This document shows positions 9,153-16,791 of a stretch of DNA of 64,000 nt, piece by piece. Source of the DNA: Streptomyces tendae (GTDB lineage Bacteria > Actinomycetota > Actinomycetes > Streptomycetales > Streptomycetaceae); NCBI RefSeq assembly GCF_008632955.1, contig NZ_CP043959.1:5766001-5830000 (forward strand), given 5' to 3'. Every line of letters starts with the position of its first letter. Position 1 is the stretch's first letter. A program made the position numbers and the translations under genes. The notes under the pieces were generated by a model. That model did not search any database, was not told the DNA's origin, and saw nothing but the letters and a program-made list of their open reading frames with translations.

Positions 9153-9737
9153 TCAGCGCTTGTCGACGAGCTTCCAGGCGGTGGGGAGCAGGCCCATGGC
9201 GAGCGCCGCCTTGAGCGCGTCACCGATGAGGAACGGCGTCAGGCCGGCCGCGATCGCCGCGGAGGCCGACATGCCGGTGGCCAGGGCCAGGTAGGGCACG
9301 CCGACGGCGTAGATGAGCGCCGAGCCGAGCACCATGGTGCCGGCTGTGCGCCAGGCGGAGCGGTCGGCGCCGCGGCGGGCGAGCGCGCCCACCACCACGG
9401 ACGCCAGCAGCATGCCGAGGATGTAGCCGAAGGACGGCATGCCCATCCCGGACTTGCCCTCCGCGAACCACGGCACGCCGGCCATGCCCACCAGCGCGTA
9501 GACCGCGAGGGAGACGAAGCCGCGGCGGGCGCCGAGGGTGGTCCCGACGAGCAGGGCCGCGAAGGTCTGTCCGGTCACCGGCACCGGGGAGCCGGGGACG
9601 GGCACCGCGATCTGGGCGGCGAGGCCGGTGAACGCGGCACCGCCGAGCACGAGGGCCGCGTCCCGGACACGGGAGGCGGGGACCAGGTCGGCGAGGACCT
9701 GTCCGGGCCGGGCGGAGGTGACGGTGGCGGTGCTCAT
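9153..9737 (-). CDS. bioY: Biotin transporter substrate-binding component BioY
   Basis: The 194-residue, six-helix membrane protein carries the BioY signature PVPVTGQTFAALLVGTTLGA and the following GYILGMLLASVVVG region. BioY is the S component of energy-coupling-factor biotin importers. No BioM/BioN genes are adjacent, so it would act alone or with a shared ECF module elsewhere. The ATG at 9737 has GGGGAG five bases upstream. It is divergent from the leader peptide and ROK gene to the right. I looked for a BioQ- or BirA-type operator upstream and saw none that I could defend. Confidence 0.92.
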   Translation of the reverse strand: MSTATVTSARPGQVLADLVPASRVRDAALVLGGAAFTGLAAQIAVPVPGSPVPVTGQTFAALLVGTTLGARRGFVSLAVYALVGMAGVPWFAEGKSGMGMPSFGYILGMLLASVVVGALARRGADRSAWRTAGTMVLGSALIYAVGVPYLALATGMSASAAIAAGLTPFLIGDALKAALAMGLLPTAWKLVDKR

Positions 9738-10003
9738 GGGGACTCCCCGGGGTGAGGGCAAGTGGGAACACGGCGACGCTATACCGGCGCCCCCGTGCCG
9801 ATCACCAGCAGCGCTCGACAAAGGGTCGAACCGGGAGTTGGTGGGCTCCGGACAAAGAAACGGAGCGACACCCCGATGGAGGTGACCCCGGTCACTGAGG
9901 TGACGTGGTGTCGCCGACACGGTGGGGCGGAGCGGCGGCTGTAGGAATCCGCCAATGCCGTTACCGGCGTTCGCACCGGCCGTCTCGCCCGTCGGTCACC
10001 GTC

Positions 10004-10033
10004 TGGGCAGCCGGTGAGCCGGTTTGCTAGCTT
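10004..10033 (+). promoter_or_regulatory. Candidate promoter giving a leaderless mRNA at the first leader peptide
   Basis: TGGGCA (10004-10009) and TAGCTT (10028-10033) are spaced by 18 bases. The expected start of transcription is at about 10040, the A of the leader-peptide ATG. That fits the absence of a Shine-Dalgarno before this ATG. This is pattern matching only. Confidence 0.35.
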
Positions 10034-10039
10034 CGAGCC

Positions 10040-10123
10040 ATGGTCGCCCAGTCCCGGAACTTCACCTCGCGTCGCCACGTCGATCTGCGACGCGTGGGCG
10101 CCACCGCCTGTCGCCTCCTCTGA
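10040..10123 (+). CDS. Putative cysteine-type leader peptide, 27 aa
   Basis: This short frame starts at ATG 10040 and ends at TGA 10121-10123. It encodes 27 residues, with TSRRHVDLRRVGATACRLL at positions 9-27. The RRHVDL...AC pattern, basic with a Cys a few residues from the end, is the form of the short peptides annotated as putative leader peptides ahead of sulfur genes in Streptomyces. It lies 81 bp before the ROK regulator and upstream of the sulfonate operon. The spacer to the ROK start (10124-10204) holds a possible hairpin with arms CGAGGCG (10124-10130) and CGCCTCG (10149-10155). I infer that the ribosome's progress at the Cys codon affects expression downstream. Confidence 0.7.
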   Translation: MVAQSRNFTSRRHVDLRRVGATACRLL

Positions 10124-10204
10124 CGAGGCGGGCGGAGCGGATCCGGCGCGCCTCGACTCCCGTACGACGGCGCAGTGTCGGACCCGTTCCCGAGGAAGTT
10201 CCCC

Positions 10205-11413
10205 ATGCTTCGTACCGCGGCACCTCCCTCTCCTTCCCCCTCTCCCTCGGCGCGTGCCGCCGATCCCGACCGGCGGCGGACCAGTGCCCGCACGGTGCTG
10301 CGCTGCGTGCTGGAGCACGGGCCGGTGGCGCGCAGCACGATCGCGCGGCTCACCGGGCTGTCGCCGGCCTCCGTGACCGACCACTGTGCCCGTCTGGTCG
10401 GGCTCGGCCTGGTCCGTGAGGCCGCGGCGCCCCGCCGCTCGGGCGGTGTCGGGCGGCCGCACCTGCCGCTCGACGTGGACCGGTCGCGGCTCGTGGTGGG
10501 CGGTGTCCATGTCGCGGTGCCGTACACCACGGTGGCGCTGCTCGACCTGCGCGGGCGGGTGCTGTCCGAACGGCGGCTGTCGCACCCGGACACCGAACCG
10601 GCGCGGGTGCTGGAGCGGGCCGCCGAGGGCCTCGCGGACCTCCTCCGGCGGGTGCCGGAGCGGCGGCCGCTGGGCGTCGGCCTCGCGGCCGGCGGCTGGG
10701 TGGACCGCGAGGCGGGCACCGTCGTCGACCATCCGCTGCTGGGCTGGCGCGACGTCCCCGCGCGGGAGGTGCTGCGGGCCCGCACCGGGCTGCCGGTCCA
10801 TGTGGACGGGCACGCGCGGGCGCTGGTGGACGCGGAGCGGATGTTCGGGCGGGCGGCGCGGGACAGCCGCAGTGTGCTGCACCTGTTCGTCGGCAACATC
10901 GTCGACGCGGCGTTCGCCACCCATGACGAGGTGCACCACGGCCCGCGTTCGCAGGCCGGGTCGATCGCCCATCTCCCGCTGGCGGGCGGCACCGAGCCCT
11001 GCGCCTGCGGCCGGTCCGGCTGCCTCCAGGCCGAGTTGAGCGAGCGCACGCTGGGCCGGCGGGCCCGGGAGGCAGGGATCTGTGACGGACACGACCCCCT
11101 GCACGTGGTCGACGCGGCGGCGGCCGGGCATCCGGTGGCCGCGCGGCTGCTGCGGGAGCGGTCCCGCATGGCGGGGCGCGCGGTGCGGCTGCTGACGGAC
11201 GTCCTCAACCCGGAGAGCGTGGTGGTCACCGAGGTCGGCGTCATCCACCGGCCGGACTGTCTCGCGGCGCTGCGCGGCGAGCTGGACGCGGCGCGGGCGG
11301 CCACGGTGACGCCGACAAGTTTCCCGGATTCCGTACTGGCCGTGGCAGGCGGATCGGTCGCTCTCGACGTGCTCTACCGGGACCCGTTGAGCGTGTCACC
11401 AGAGCGTATTTAA
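10205..11413 (+). CDS. ROK-family transcriptional regulator of the sulfonate cluster
   Basis: The 402-residue protein has an N-terminal winged helix (ARSTIARLTGLSPASVTDHCARLVGLGLV) followed by a ROK fold. The ROK zinc motif is intact as CACGRSGCLQ after a conserved His (SIAHLPL). The sugar-kinase catalytic region is changed: VDGHARALVDAE stands where kinases keep an Asn/Asp pair, so this is probably a regulator and not a kinase. The ATG at 10205 has GAGGAAG six bases upstream. It precedes the sulfonate transporter and overlaps that operon's promoter at its 3' end, which suggests it controls these genes. A ROK regulator in a sulfur operon is less usual than one in sugar operons. Confidence 0.85.
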   Translation: MLRTAAPPSPSPSPSARAADPDRRRTSARTVLRCVLEHGPVARSTIARLTGLSPASVTDHCARLVGLGLVREAAAPRRSGGVGRPHLPLDVDRSRLVVGGVHVAVPYTTVALLDLRGRVLSERRLSHPDTEPARVLERAAEGLADLLRRVPERRPLGVGLAAGGWVDREAGTVVDHPLLGWRDVPAREVLRARTGLPVHVDGHARALVDAERMFGRAARDSRSVLHLFVGNIVDAAFATHDEVHHGPRSQAGSIAHLPLAGGTEPCACGRSGCLQAELSERTLGRRAREAGICDGHDPLHVVDAAAAGHPVAARLLRERSRMAGRAVRLLTDVLNPESVVVTEVGVIHRPDCLAALRGELDAARAATVTPTSFPDSVLAVAGGSVALDVLYRDPLSVSPERI

Positions 11414-11414
11414 T
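11387..11414 (+). promoter_or_regulatory. Probable promoter of the sulfonate operon
   Basis: TTGAGC (11387-11392) and TTTAAT (11409-11414) are spaced by 16 bases and overlap the stop codon of the ROK gene. The -10 matches the consensus at five of six positions. Transcription would begin near 11421, giving about 38 nt before the second leader peptide. TTGACA at 11431-11436 has no matching -10 and may instead be part of a regulatory site. Confidence 0.5.
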
Positions 11415-11458
11415 TCAGAAACTCGGAATATTGACACTGCCCCTCAGGGAACAGGAAC

Positions 11459-11494
11459 ATGCTGGTCATGAGCTGTCGCACCCTCTGTTGCTGA
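11459..11494 (+). CDS. Cysteine-rich leader peptide, 11 aa (MLVMSCRTLCC)
   Basis: ATG 11459 to TGA 11492-11494 encodes MLVMSCRTLCC, with three Cys in the last six residues and two adjacent at the end. AGGGA (11446-11450) lies eight bases upstream. A second ATG at 11468 would give MSCRTLCC. The frame ends 141 bp before the sulfonate-binding protein gene. That spacer carries two hairpins (11504-11519 and 11548-11566) and pyrimidine-rich stretches. The arrangement is like the polycysteine leader peptides described as cysteine-responsive attenuators in mycobacteria. Its role here is inferred. Confidence 0.7.
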   Translation: MLVMSCRTLCC

Positions 11495-11500
11495 CGCGTT

Positions 11501-11566
11501 GACGCGCGGTCGTCCGCGCCGTCCCTCCTTTCCTGCGTGATTTTCGTCCGGGCCTTTTCCGCCCGG
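11501..11566 (+). promoter_or_regulatory. Candidate attenuator hairpins in the sulfonate operon leader
   Basis: Two stems follow the Cys-rich leader peptide. GCGCGG/CCGCGC closes a TCGT loop (11504-11519), and the stem extends by GACG/CGTC with a bulge. CCGGGC/GCCCGG (11548-11553 and 11561-11566) closes a pyrimidine loop. Their position between the leader peptide and the first structural gene suggests an attenuation device. I cannot show alternative pairing by hand. Confidence 0.4.
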
Positions 11567-11635
11567 TCATTCCGCCTGTCTTTCTGTTCCGCGCACACCC
11601 CTGTGCGCCTTTCCGCATCCCCTGGGAGTTCCCCC

Positions 11636-12700
11636 ATGCCCGCACCGCCCGTGCCCGGCCTCGACCGGCGGCTCTTCCTGACCTCCCTGCTCGGCGTCAC
11701 CGCCGCTGCCGCCGGACTGAGCGGCTGCGCCGAGGCCGGGGCCGCGGCCGACGAGGCGTCGCTGAAGGCCCCGCTCGCCATGAAGGTCCCGCCCGGCACC
11801 CGTCTGAAGATCTCCTCGTTCGAGAACTTCCAGCAGATCCAGCTGAAGCTGGCGGGCCTCGACGACCTGCCCTTCGAGGTGGCCGACTGGCTGAACATCG
11901 GGGCCGGCCCGGACGTCATCAACGCCTTCCGCGCCAAGTCCCTGGACCTCGCCAACAACGCGGGCATCCCGCCGATCCAGGCCTTCTACCAGGGCTTCGA
12001 CGCGCGGATCGTCGCCATCAACATCACCCGCAAGCCCAACTACCTGTTCGCCACGAAGCCCGGCAGCGACATCCGCACGGTCGCCGACTTCAAGGGCAAG
12101 CGGCTCGCCTTCTCGCAGGGCCAGGCGCAGGGCGTGGTGCTGCTGCGCGCCCTCAAAGAGGCCGGCCTGAAGCAGGACGAGGCCGAGCTGGTCCCGCTGA
12201 CCAGCAACCAGTTCCTCACCGCCCTGCAGTCCGGGCAGGTGGACATCGCCCCGCTCGGCAACAGCCAGGCTCCCGCCTATCTGAAGCAGTACGGCGCGAA
12301 GGGCGCCCGCACCATCCCCACCGAGGTGGTGGACCTTCTCAACCTGCTGTGGGCACCGGCCGAGGTGCTCGCCGACCGGGCGAAGGCCGCCGCGGTCGCC
12401 GCGTACATCCCGTACTGGGCCAAGGGCGCGGTGTGGCAGTACGAGCACCCGGGCGCATGGAACCGGGAGTACTACGTCAAGACGCAGAACCTCACCCTCG
12501 ACCAGGCCGAGTCCATCACCGAGCTGGCCAACAAGCCTCTGTTCCCGCCGCGTTGGGACGAGGCGATCACGTGGGAGCAGGAGACCGCCGATCTGCTCGC
12601 GGAGGGCGGCTACGTGAAGGAGTTCGACGTCGGCGTCCTCTTCGACCGGCGCTTCGAGTCCCTCGCCGCCAAGGCCGTGCCCCAGGAGTACCGGAGGTGA
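11636..12700 (+). CDS. Sulfonate ABC transporter substrate-binding lipoprotein (SsuA-like)
   Basis: This is a 354-residue extracellular binding protein. The signal region holds twin Arg (LDRRLFLTSLLG) and ends in a lipobox, LSGC, so it is probably a Tat-exported lipoprotein. The mature part has the NMT1/SsuA-like pattern: ADWLNIGAGPDVINAF, TVADFKGKRLAFSQGQAQG and LQSGQVDIAPLG. The family binds aliphatic sulfonates or taurine. It is the first gene of an operon with permease, ATPase, flavin monooxygenase and TauD-like dioxygenase. The ATG at 11636 has GGGAG seven bases upstream. Confidence 0.88.
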   Translation: MPAPPVPGLDRRLFLTSLLGVTAAAAGLSGCAEAGAAADEASLKAPLAMKVPPGTRLKISSFENFQQIQLKLAGLDDLPFEVADWLNIGAGPDVINAFRAKSLDLANNAGIPPIQAFYQGFDARIVAINITRKPNYLFATKPGSDIRTVADFKGKRLAFSQGQAQGVVLLRALKEAGLKQDEAELVPLTSNQFLTALQSGQVDIAPLGNSQAPAYLKQYGAKGARTIPTEVVDLLNLLWAPAEVLADRAKAAAVAAYIPYWAKGAVWQYEHPGAWNREYYVKTQNLTLDQAESITELANKPLFPPRWDEAITWEQETADLLAEGGYVKEFDVGVLFDRRFESLAAKAVPQEYRR

Positions 12701-12705
12701 CCGCC

Positions 12706-13557
12706 GTGACCACGACCACGACCACGACCGCACCCGCACCGCCCGCCGCCGTCGAGGAGGAGGAACACCAGGTACGGCGACGACGGCGGCTGTCCCCCGG
12801 CCGGCGGCTGCCCGCCACCCGCCTCGCCGGCCCGCTGCTGGTGCTGCTGCTGTGGGCCGCCGCCTCCGCCGCCGGCCGGCTGGACCCCGGGGCGATCCCC
12901 GCGCCCTGGACGGTGGTGGAGACCGGGGTCCGGCTGTGGACCGACGGCACGCTGGCGAACGACGTCCTCACCTCGCTGCGGCGCGCGGGCGCCGGGTTCG
13001 CGATCGGTCTGACCGGGGGCATCGTGCTCGCCCTGGCGTCCGGGCTGAGCCGGACCGGTGAGGCGCTGATCGACGGGAGCGTGCAGCTCAACCGCGCGGT
13101 GCCGACGCTCGGCCTGATTCCGTTGTTCATCCTCTGGCTGGGCATCGGCGAGACCTTCAAGATCGCGATCATCGCCATCGTCGTCTACATCCCGATCTAC
13201 CTGAACACCCACTCCGCGCTGTCCGGCATCGACCACCGGTTCGTGGAACTGGCGGAGGTGCAGGGCCTGTCCCGGTTCGCCTTCGTCCGGCAGGTCGTCG
13301 TGCCCGGCGCCCTGCCCGGCTTCTTCGTCGGGCTGCGGCTCGGCGTCACCGGGTCCTGGCTGGGCCTGGTCGTCCTCGAACAGATCAACGCCACCAGCGG
13401 ACTCGGCTACATGATGTTCCAGGCGCAGAACTACGGCCAGACGGACGTCATCCTCGTCGGTCTCGTCGTCTACGGCCTCTTCGGCCTGGTCTCCGACACC
13501 GCCGTCCGCGCGATCGAACGGAGGGTGCTGTCATGGCGCCGCACACTGAGCAGCTGA
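12706..13557 (+). CDS. Sulfonate ABC transporter permease (SsuC-like)
   Basis: The permease has 283 residues from GTG 12706. GGAGG (12693-12697) lies eight bases upstream and overlaps the end of the binding-protein gene. A GTG at 12697 in frame lacks such a site. A Thr-rich then Arg-rich cytoplasmic start precedes about six membrane helices. The EAA loop that contacts the ATPase reads EVQGLSRFAFVRQVVVPGALP. It belongs to the BPD_transp_1 family in the SsuC/TauC group. Its last 25 bases overlap the ATPase start, indicating translational coupling. Confidence 0.9.
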   Translation: MTTTTTTTAPAPPAAVEEEEHQVRRRRRLSPGRRLPATRLAGPLLVLLLWAAASAAGRLDPGAIPAPWTVVETGVRLWTDGTLANDVLTSLRRAGAGFAIGLTGGIVLALASGLSRTGEALIDGSVQLNRAVPTLGLIPLFILWLGIGETFKIAIIAIVVYIPIYLNTHSALSGIDHRFVELAEVQGLSRFAFVRQVVVPGALPGFFVGLRLGVTGSWLGLVVLEQINATSGLGYMMFQAQNYGQTDVILVGLVVYGLFGLVSDTAVRAIERRVLSWRRTLSS

Positions 13558-14252
13558 CCCGGCCGGCCGTGCGGCTGCGCGGGCTCACCCGGTCCTTCGA
13601 GGGCCGCACGGTGCTCGACGGTGTCGACCTCGACCTGCCCGCGGGGCAGTTCACCGCGCTGCTCGGGCACAGCGGTTCCGGCAAGAGCACCCTCCTGCGC
13701 GCGATCGCGGGCATCGACCACGGGGTGGCGGGCAGCGGCACGCTTACCGCGCCCGAGCGGGTGTCGGTGGTCTTCCAGGACTCCCGGCTGCTGCCCTGGC
13801 GCCGGGTCCTGCCCAACGTGCTCCTCGGGCTGGACGGCAAGGACGCCGAGGAGCGCGGCCGGGCCGCCCTCGCCGAGGTCGGTCTGGGCGGCCGGGAACG
13901 CGCCTGGCCGAGCGAGCTGTCGGGCGGCGAGCAGCAGCGGGCCGCCCTGGCCCGGTCCCTGGTGCGGGAGCCGGAACTGCTGCTGGCGGACGAGCCGTTC
14001 GGGGCGCTGGACGCGCTGACCCGGATCAGGATGCACGCGCTGCTGCGGCAGCTGTGGGAGCGGCACCGGCCGTCGGTGCTGCTGGTGACGCACGACGTGG
14101 ACGAGGCGATCGCCCTCGCGGAGCGCGTGCTGGTCCTGGAGGACGGCCGGATCGGGCTGGACCTGACGATCGACCGCGAGGGCCCGCACTCCCACGGCGC
14201 GTACCGCTCCCGGCTGCTGAAGGCGCTCGGCGTCACCGAGGACACCCCGTGA
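13533..14252 (+). CDS. Sulfonate ABC transporter ATP-binding protein (SsuB-like)
   Basis: The 239-residue ATPase has Walker A GHSGSGKST (45-53), a Q-loop VVFQDSRLLPW, signature LSGGEQQR, Walker B LLLADEPF and switch His VTHDVDEA. The Q-loop ending LLPW is typical of the nitrate/sulfonate/taurine importer group. GGAGG precedes the ATG, and the gene overlaps the permease by 25 bp. The tail lacks a regulatory domain. Together with the preceding two genes it makes a complete importer. Confidence 0.93.
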   Translation: MAPHTEQLTRPAVRLRGLTRSFEGRTVLDGVDLDLPAGQFTALLGHSGSGKSTLLRAIAGIDHGVAGSGTLTAPERVSVVFQDSRLLPWRRVLPNVLLGLDGKDAEERGRAALAEVGLGGRERAWPSELSGGEQQRAALARSLVREPELLLADEPFGALDALTRIRMHALLRQLWERHRPSVLLVTHDVDEAIALAERVLVLEDGRIGLDLTIDREGPHSHGAYRSRLLKALGVTEDTP

Positions 14253-14327
14253 CCGCCCGCCCGCGCCGCTCCTGAACGCACCCTCCCCCACCACCCCGCG
14301 CCGAGAGCGCCGAGAAAGGGATCCGCC

Positions 14328-15689
14328 ATGCCAGGACAGCTCCACCTCAACGCCTTCCTCATGAACACCGGCCACCACGAGGCGTCGTGGCGACTGCCCG
14401 AGAGCGATCCGTACGCACACGTCGACCTGGACCACCACATACGGCTGGCCCGCATCGCCGAACGGGGCACGTTCGACTCGCTGTTCCTCGCCGACGGTCC
14501 CCAGCTGTGGAACACGGTGGCCCAGCGTCCCGCCGGGGCGCTGGAGCCGCTCACCCTGCTCACCGCGCTGGCGACGGCCACCGAGCACATAGGGCTGATC
14601 GCGACGGCGTCCACGTCGTACAACTCGCCCTACAACCTGGCCCGCAAGTTCGCCTCGCTGGACGTCGTCAGCAGGGGCCGGGCCGGCTGGAACATCGTCA
14701 CCACCGCCGGGGCCGAGGCGGCCCGCAACTTCGGCCTGGACGCGGAGCCCGCGCACGCCGAACGGTACGCGCGCGCCGCCGAGTTCCTGGACGTCGCCCG
14801 GCTGCTGTGGGACAGCTGGGAGGACGACACGATCGTCGCCGACAAGGCGGCGGGCGTGTGGGGCGACGACGCGAAGATCCACCCGCCGCGCCACCGGGGC
14901 AGGTACTTCCGGGTCGAGGGCGCGCTCAACGTGCCGCGCACCCCGCAGGGTTACCCGCTGCTGGTGCAGGCCGGGTCGTCGGAGGACGGCAAGCGGTTCG
15001 CGGCGCGGTACGCGGAGGCCGTGTTCACCGCCCAGCAGACCCTGGCCGACGCGCAGGCGTTCTACGCCGACCTCAAGGCCCGTACGGCGGCGGCCGGGCG
15101 CGACCCGGACCACATCAAGGTGCTGCCCGGCATCGTGCCCGTGGTCGGCTCCACCGAGGAGGAGGCGCGGCGCCTTGAGCAGGTGCTGGAGGAGCACATC
15201 GTGCACGAGCACGGGGTGCGCCGCCTGGAGGACCTGCTGCGTCTCGCCCCGGGCACGCTCGATCCGGACGGCGAACTGCCGGACGGGCTGCCCTCGGAGG
15301 ACGACATCGAGGGCGCCAAGAGCCGCTACACGCTGATCGTGGAGCTGGCCCGGCGCGAGCGGCTCACCGTGCGGCAGCTGATCGGGCGGCTGGGCGGCGG
15401 GCGCGGGCACCTGACCTTCGCGGGCACGCCCGAGCAGGTCGCCGACACCATCGAGCGGTGGTTCACCGCAGGCGCCGCCGACGGCTTCAACATCATGCCG
15501 GCGGTGCTGCCGTCCGGCCTGGAGACCTTCGTCGACCAGGTCGTGCCGATCCTGCGCGCCCGCGGCCTGTTCCGCACCGAGTACGGCCCCCGGCGGACCC
15601 TGCGCGAGCGCTACGGACTGCCGCGCCCCGCCAACCAGCACGTCACCCCGCACGCCCCCGAGCCGGCCCCCGCGGCCGCGCTCGTCTGA
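14328..15689 (+). CDS. FMN-dependent monooxygenase, NtaA/SnaA/DszA type
   Basis: This is a 453-residue luciferase-like monooxygenase. The N-terminus MPGQLHLNAFLMNTGHHEASWR and the later ASTSYNSPYNLARKFASLDVVSRGRAGWNIVT region are hallmarks of the nitrilotriacetate/dibenzothiophene-sulfone monooxygenase branch. These enzymes use FMNH2 from a separate reductase to oxidise carbon next to N or S. In this operon it probably desulfonates or opens an organosulfur substrate. No flavin reductase gene is adjacent. It follows the ATPase by 75 bp with GAAAGGGA ahead of ATG 14328. Confidence 0.9.
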   Translation: MPGQLHLNAFLMNTGHHEASWRLPESDPYAHVDLDHHIRLARIAERGTFDSLFLADGPQLWNTVAQRPAGALEPLTLLTALATATEHIGLIATASTSYNSPYNLARKFASLDVVSRGRAGWNIVTTAGAEAARNFGLDAEPAHAERYARAAEFLDVARLLWDSWEDDTIVADKAAGVWGDDAKIHPPRHRGRYFRVEGALNVPRTPQGYPLLVQAGSSEDGKRFAARYAEAVFTAQQTLADAQAFYADLKARTAAAGRDPDHIKVLPGIVPVVGSTEEEARRLEQVLEEHIVHEHGVRRLEDLLRLAPGTLDPDGELPDGLPSEDDIEGAKSRYTLIVELARRERLTVRQLIGRLGGGRGHLTFAGTPEQVADTIERWFTAGAADGFNIMPAVLPSGLETFVDQVVPILRARGLFRTEYGPRRTLRERYGLPRPANQHVTPHAPEPAPAAALV

Positions 15690-15719
15690 CCGCCCCCCGC
15701 CACAGGAAGGCACGCTCTC

Positions 15720-16634
15720 ATGTCGGACCTCCAGATCACCAAGGTCACCGCGAACATCGGCGCCCGGGTCTCCGGCGTCGACCTCTCCCGGCCGCTGGAC
15801 GACGCCACCGTCACCGCGCTGCGCGGCGCCCTGAACGAGCACAGGACGCTGCTGTTCGACGACGTGCACCTCGACGACGCCGGCCAGCAGGCCTTCGTAC
15901 GCCACTTCGGCGACATCACCGGCGCCCACCCGACCGTGCCCGCCGTCGAGGGCGCGCCCGGCGTGCTGCCGGTCGACAGCGGGCGCGGGCGCGCGGCCAA
16001 CAACTGGCACACGGACGTCACCTTCGTCCTCAACCCGCCGCAGGCGACGTCCCTGCGCAGCATCACGATCCCGCCGTACGGGGGCGAGACGCTGATCGCC
16101 AGCTCGGCCGCCGCCTACCGCGACCTGCCCGAGCCGCTGCGCCGGCTGGCCGACACCCTGTGGGCCGAGCACACCAACGACTACGACTACGCCGTCCCGG
16201 AGGAGGCCGTGGACGAGGACGAGGCGGCCCGGCGCGCCCAGTTCACCTCCGTGAAGTACCGCACCGTCCACCCGGTGGTGCGGGTGCATCCGCTCACCGG
16301 TGAACGCGGGCTGTTCATCGGCGGGTTCGCGCAGCGGATCGTGGGGCTCTCGAAGGGCGAGTCGCGCAAGGTGCTGGACCTGCTCCAGGCCTACGTCACC
16401 CGGCCGGAGAACGTGGTGCGCTGGCGCTGGGAGCCGAACCAGCTGGTGCTGTTCGACAACCGCATCACCCAGCACTACGCGATCGACAACTACGACGGCC
16501 TGCCGCGCCGCCTGCACCGGGTGACGGTCGCCGGTGACGTGCCGGTCGGCGTCGACGGCAAGGAGTCGTACGCGATCGAGGGGGACGCCTCGCACTACAC
16601 GAGCGTCGCGGAGGTCGCGGCCGCCGCGGCGTGA
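15720..16634 (+). CDS. TauD/TfdA-family 2-oxoglutarate-dependent dioxygenase
   Basis: The 304-residue non-haem iron enzyme has iron ligands His97 and Asp99 (NNWHTDVTF) and His252 (NRITQHYAIDNY). The 2-oxoglutarate-binding Arg is in RRLHRVTVAGD near residue 267. TauD hydroxylates taurine next to the sulfonate, so sulfite leaves spontaneously; alkylsulfatases are close relatives. The context supports sulfonate or sulfate-ester cleavage for sulfur supply. It is the last gene of the operon, 30 bp after the monooxygenase, and is followed by a strong terminator hairpin. Confidence 0.92.
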   Translation: MSDLQITKVTANIGARVSGVDLSRPLDDATVTALRGALNEHRTLLFDDVHLDDAGQQAFVRHFGDITGAHPTVPAVEGAPGVLPVDSGRGRAANNWHTDVTFVLNPPQATSLRSITIPPYGGETLIASSAAAYRDLPEPLRRLADTLWAEHTNDYDYAVPEEAVDEDEAARRAQFTSVKYRTVHPVVRVHPLTGERGLFIGGFAQRIVGLSKGESRKVLDLLQAYVTRPENVVRWRWEPNQLVLFDNRITQHYAIDNYDGLPRRLHRVTVAGDVPVGVDGKESYAIEGDASHYTSVAEVAAAAA

Positions 16635-16707
16635 CGGCCGCCGACGGGGTGACGGCCACCCCACGGTGACCGGACCGTGACCCTCCGCTTGACCTTCGTC
16701 CACATGC

Positions 16708-16743
16708 TGGGCGGCCGCTCCGTGACCACGGGGCGGCCGCCCA
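16708..16743 (+). terminator. Terminator after the sulfonate operon
   Basis: TGGGCGGCCGC (16708-16718) pairs with GCGGCCGCCCA (16733-16743). An inner CCGT/ACGG closes a four-base loop, giving about 16 pairs including one G-T. A T run (16756-16760) follows a few bases on. Confidence 0.8.
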
Positions 16744-16791
16744 GACTGGACGGCGTTTTTGCCGTCTCCCCCCATTGGACGATCCGCGCCC

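Noticed and set aside
9738..10003. Biotin-responsive operator or riboswitch upstream of bioY
   Set aside because: No recognisable BirA or BioQ site or conserved riboswitch core could be identified by eye.
11431..11436. TTGACA as a -35 for the sulfonate operon
   Set aside because: The matching -10 position reads GGAACA. The pair at 11387/11409 is much better.
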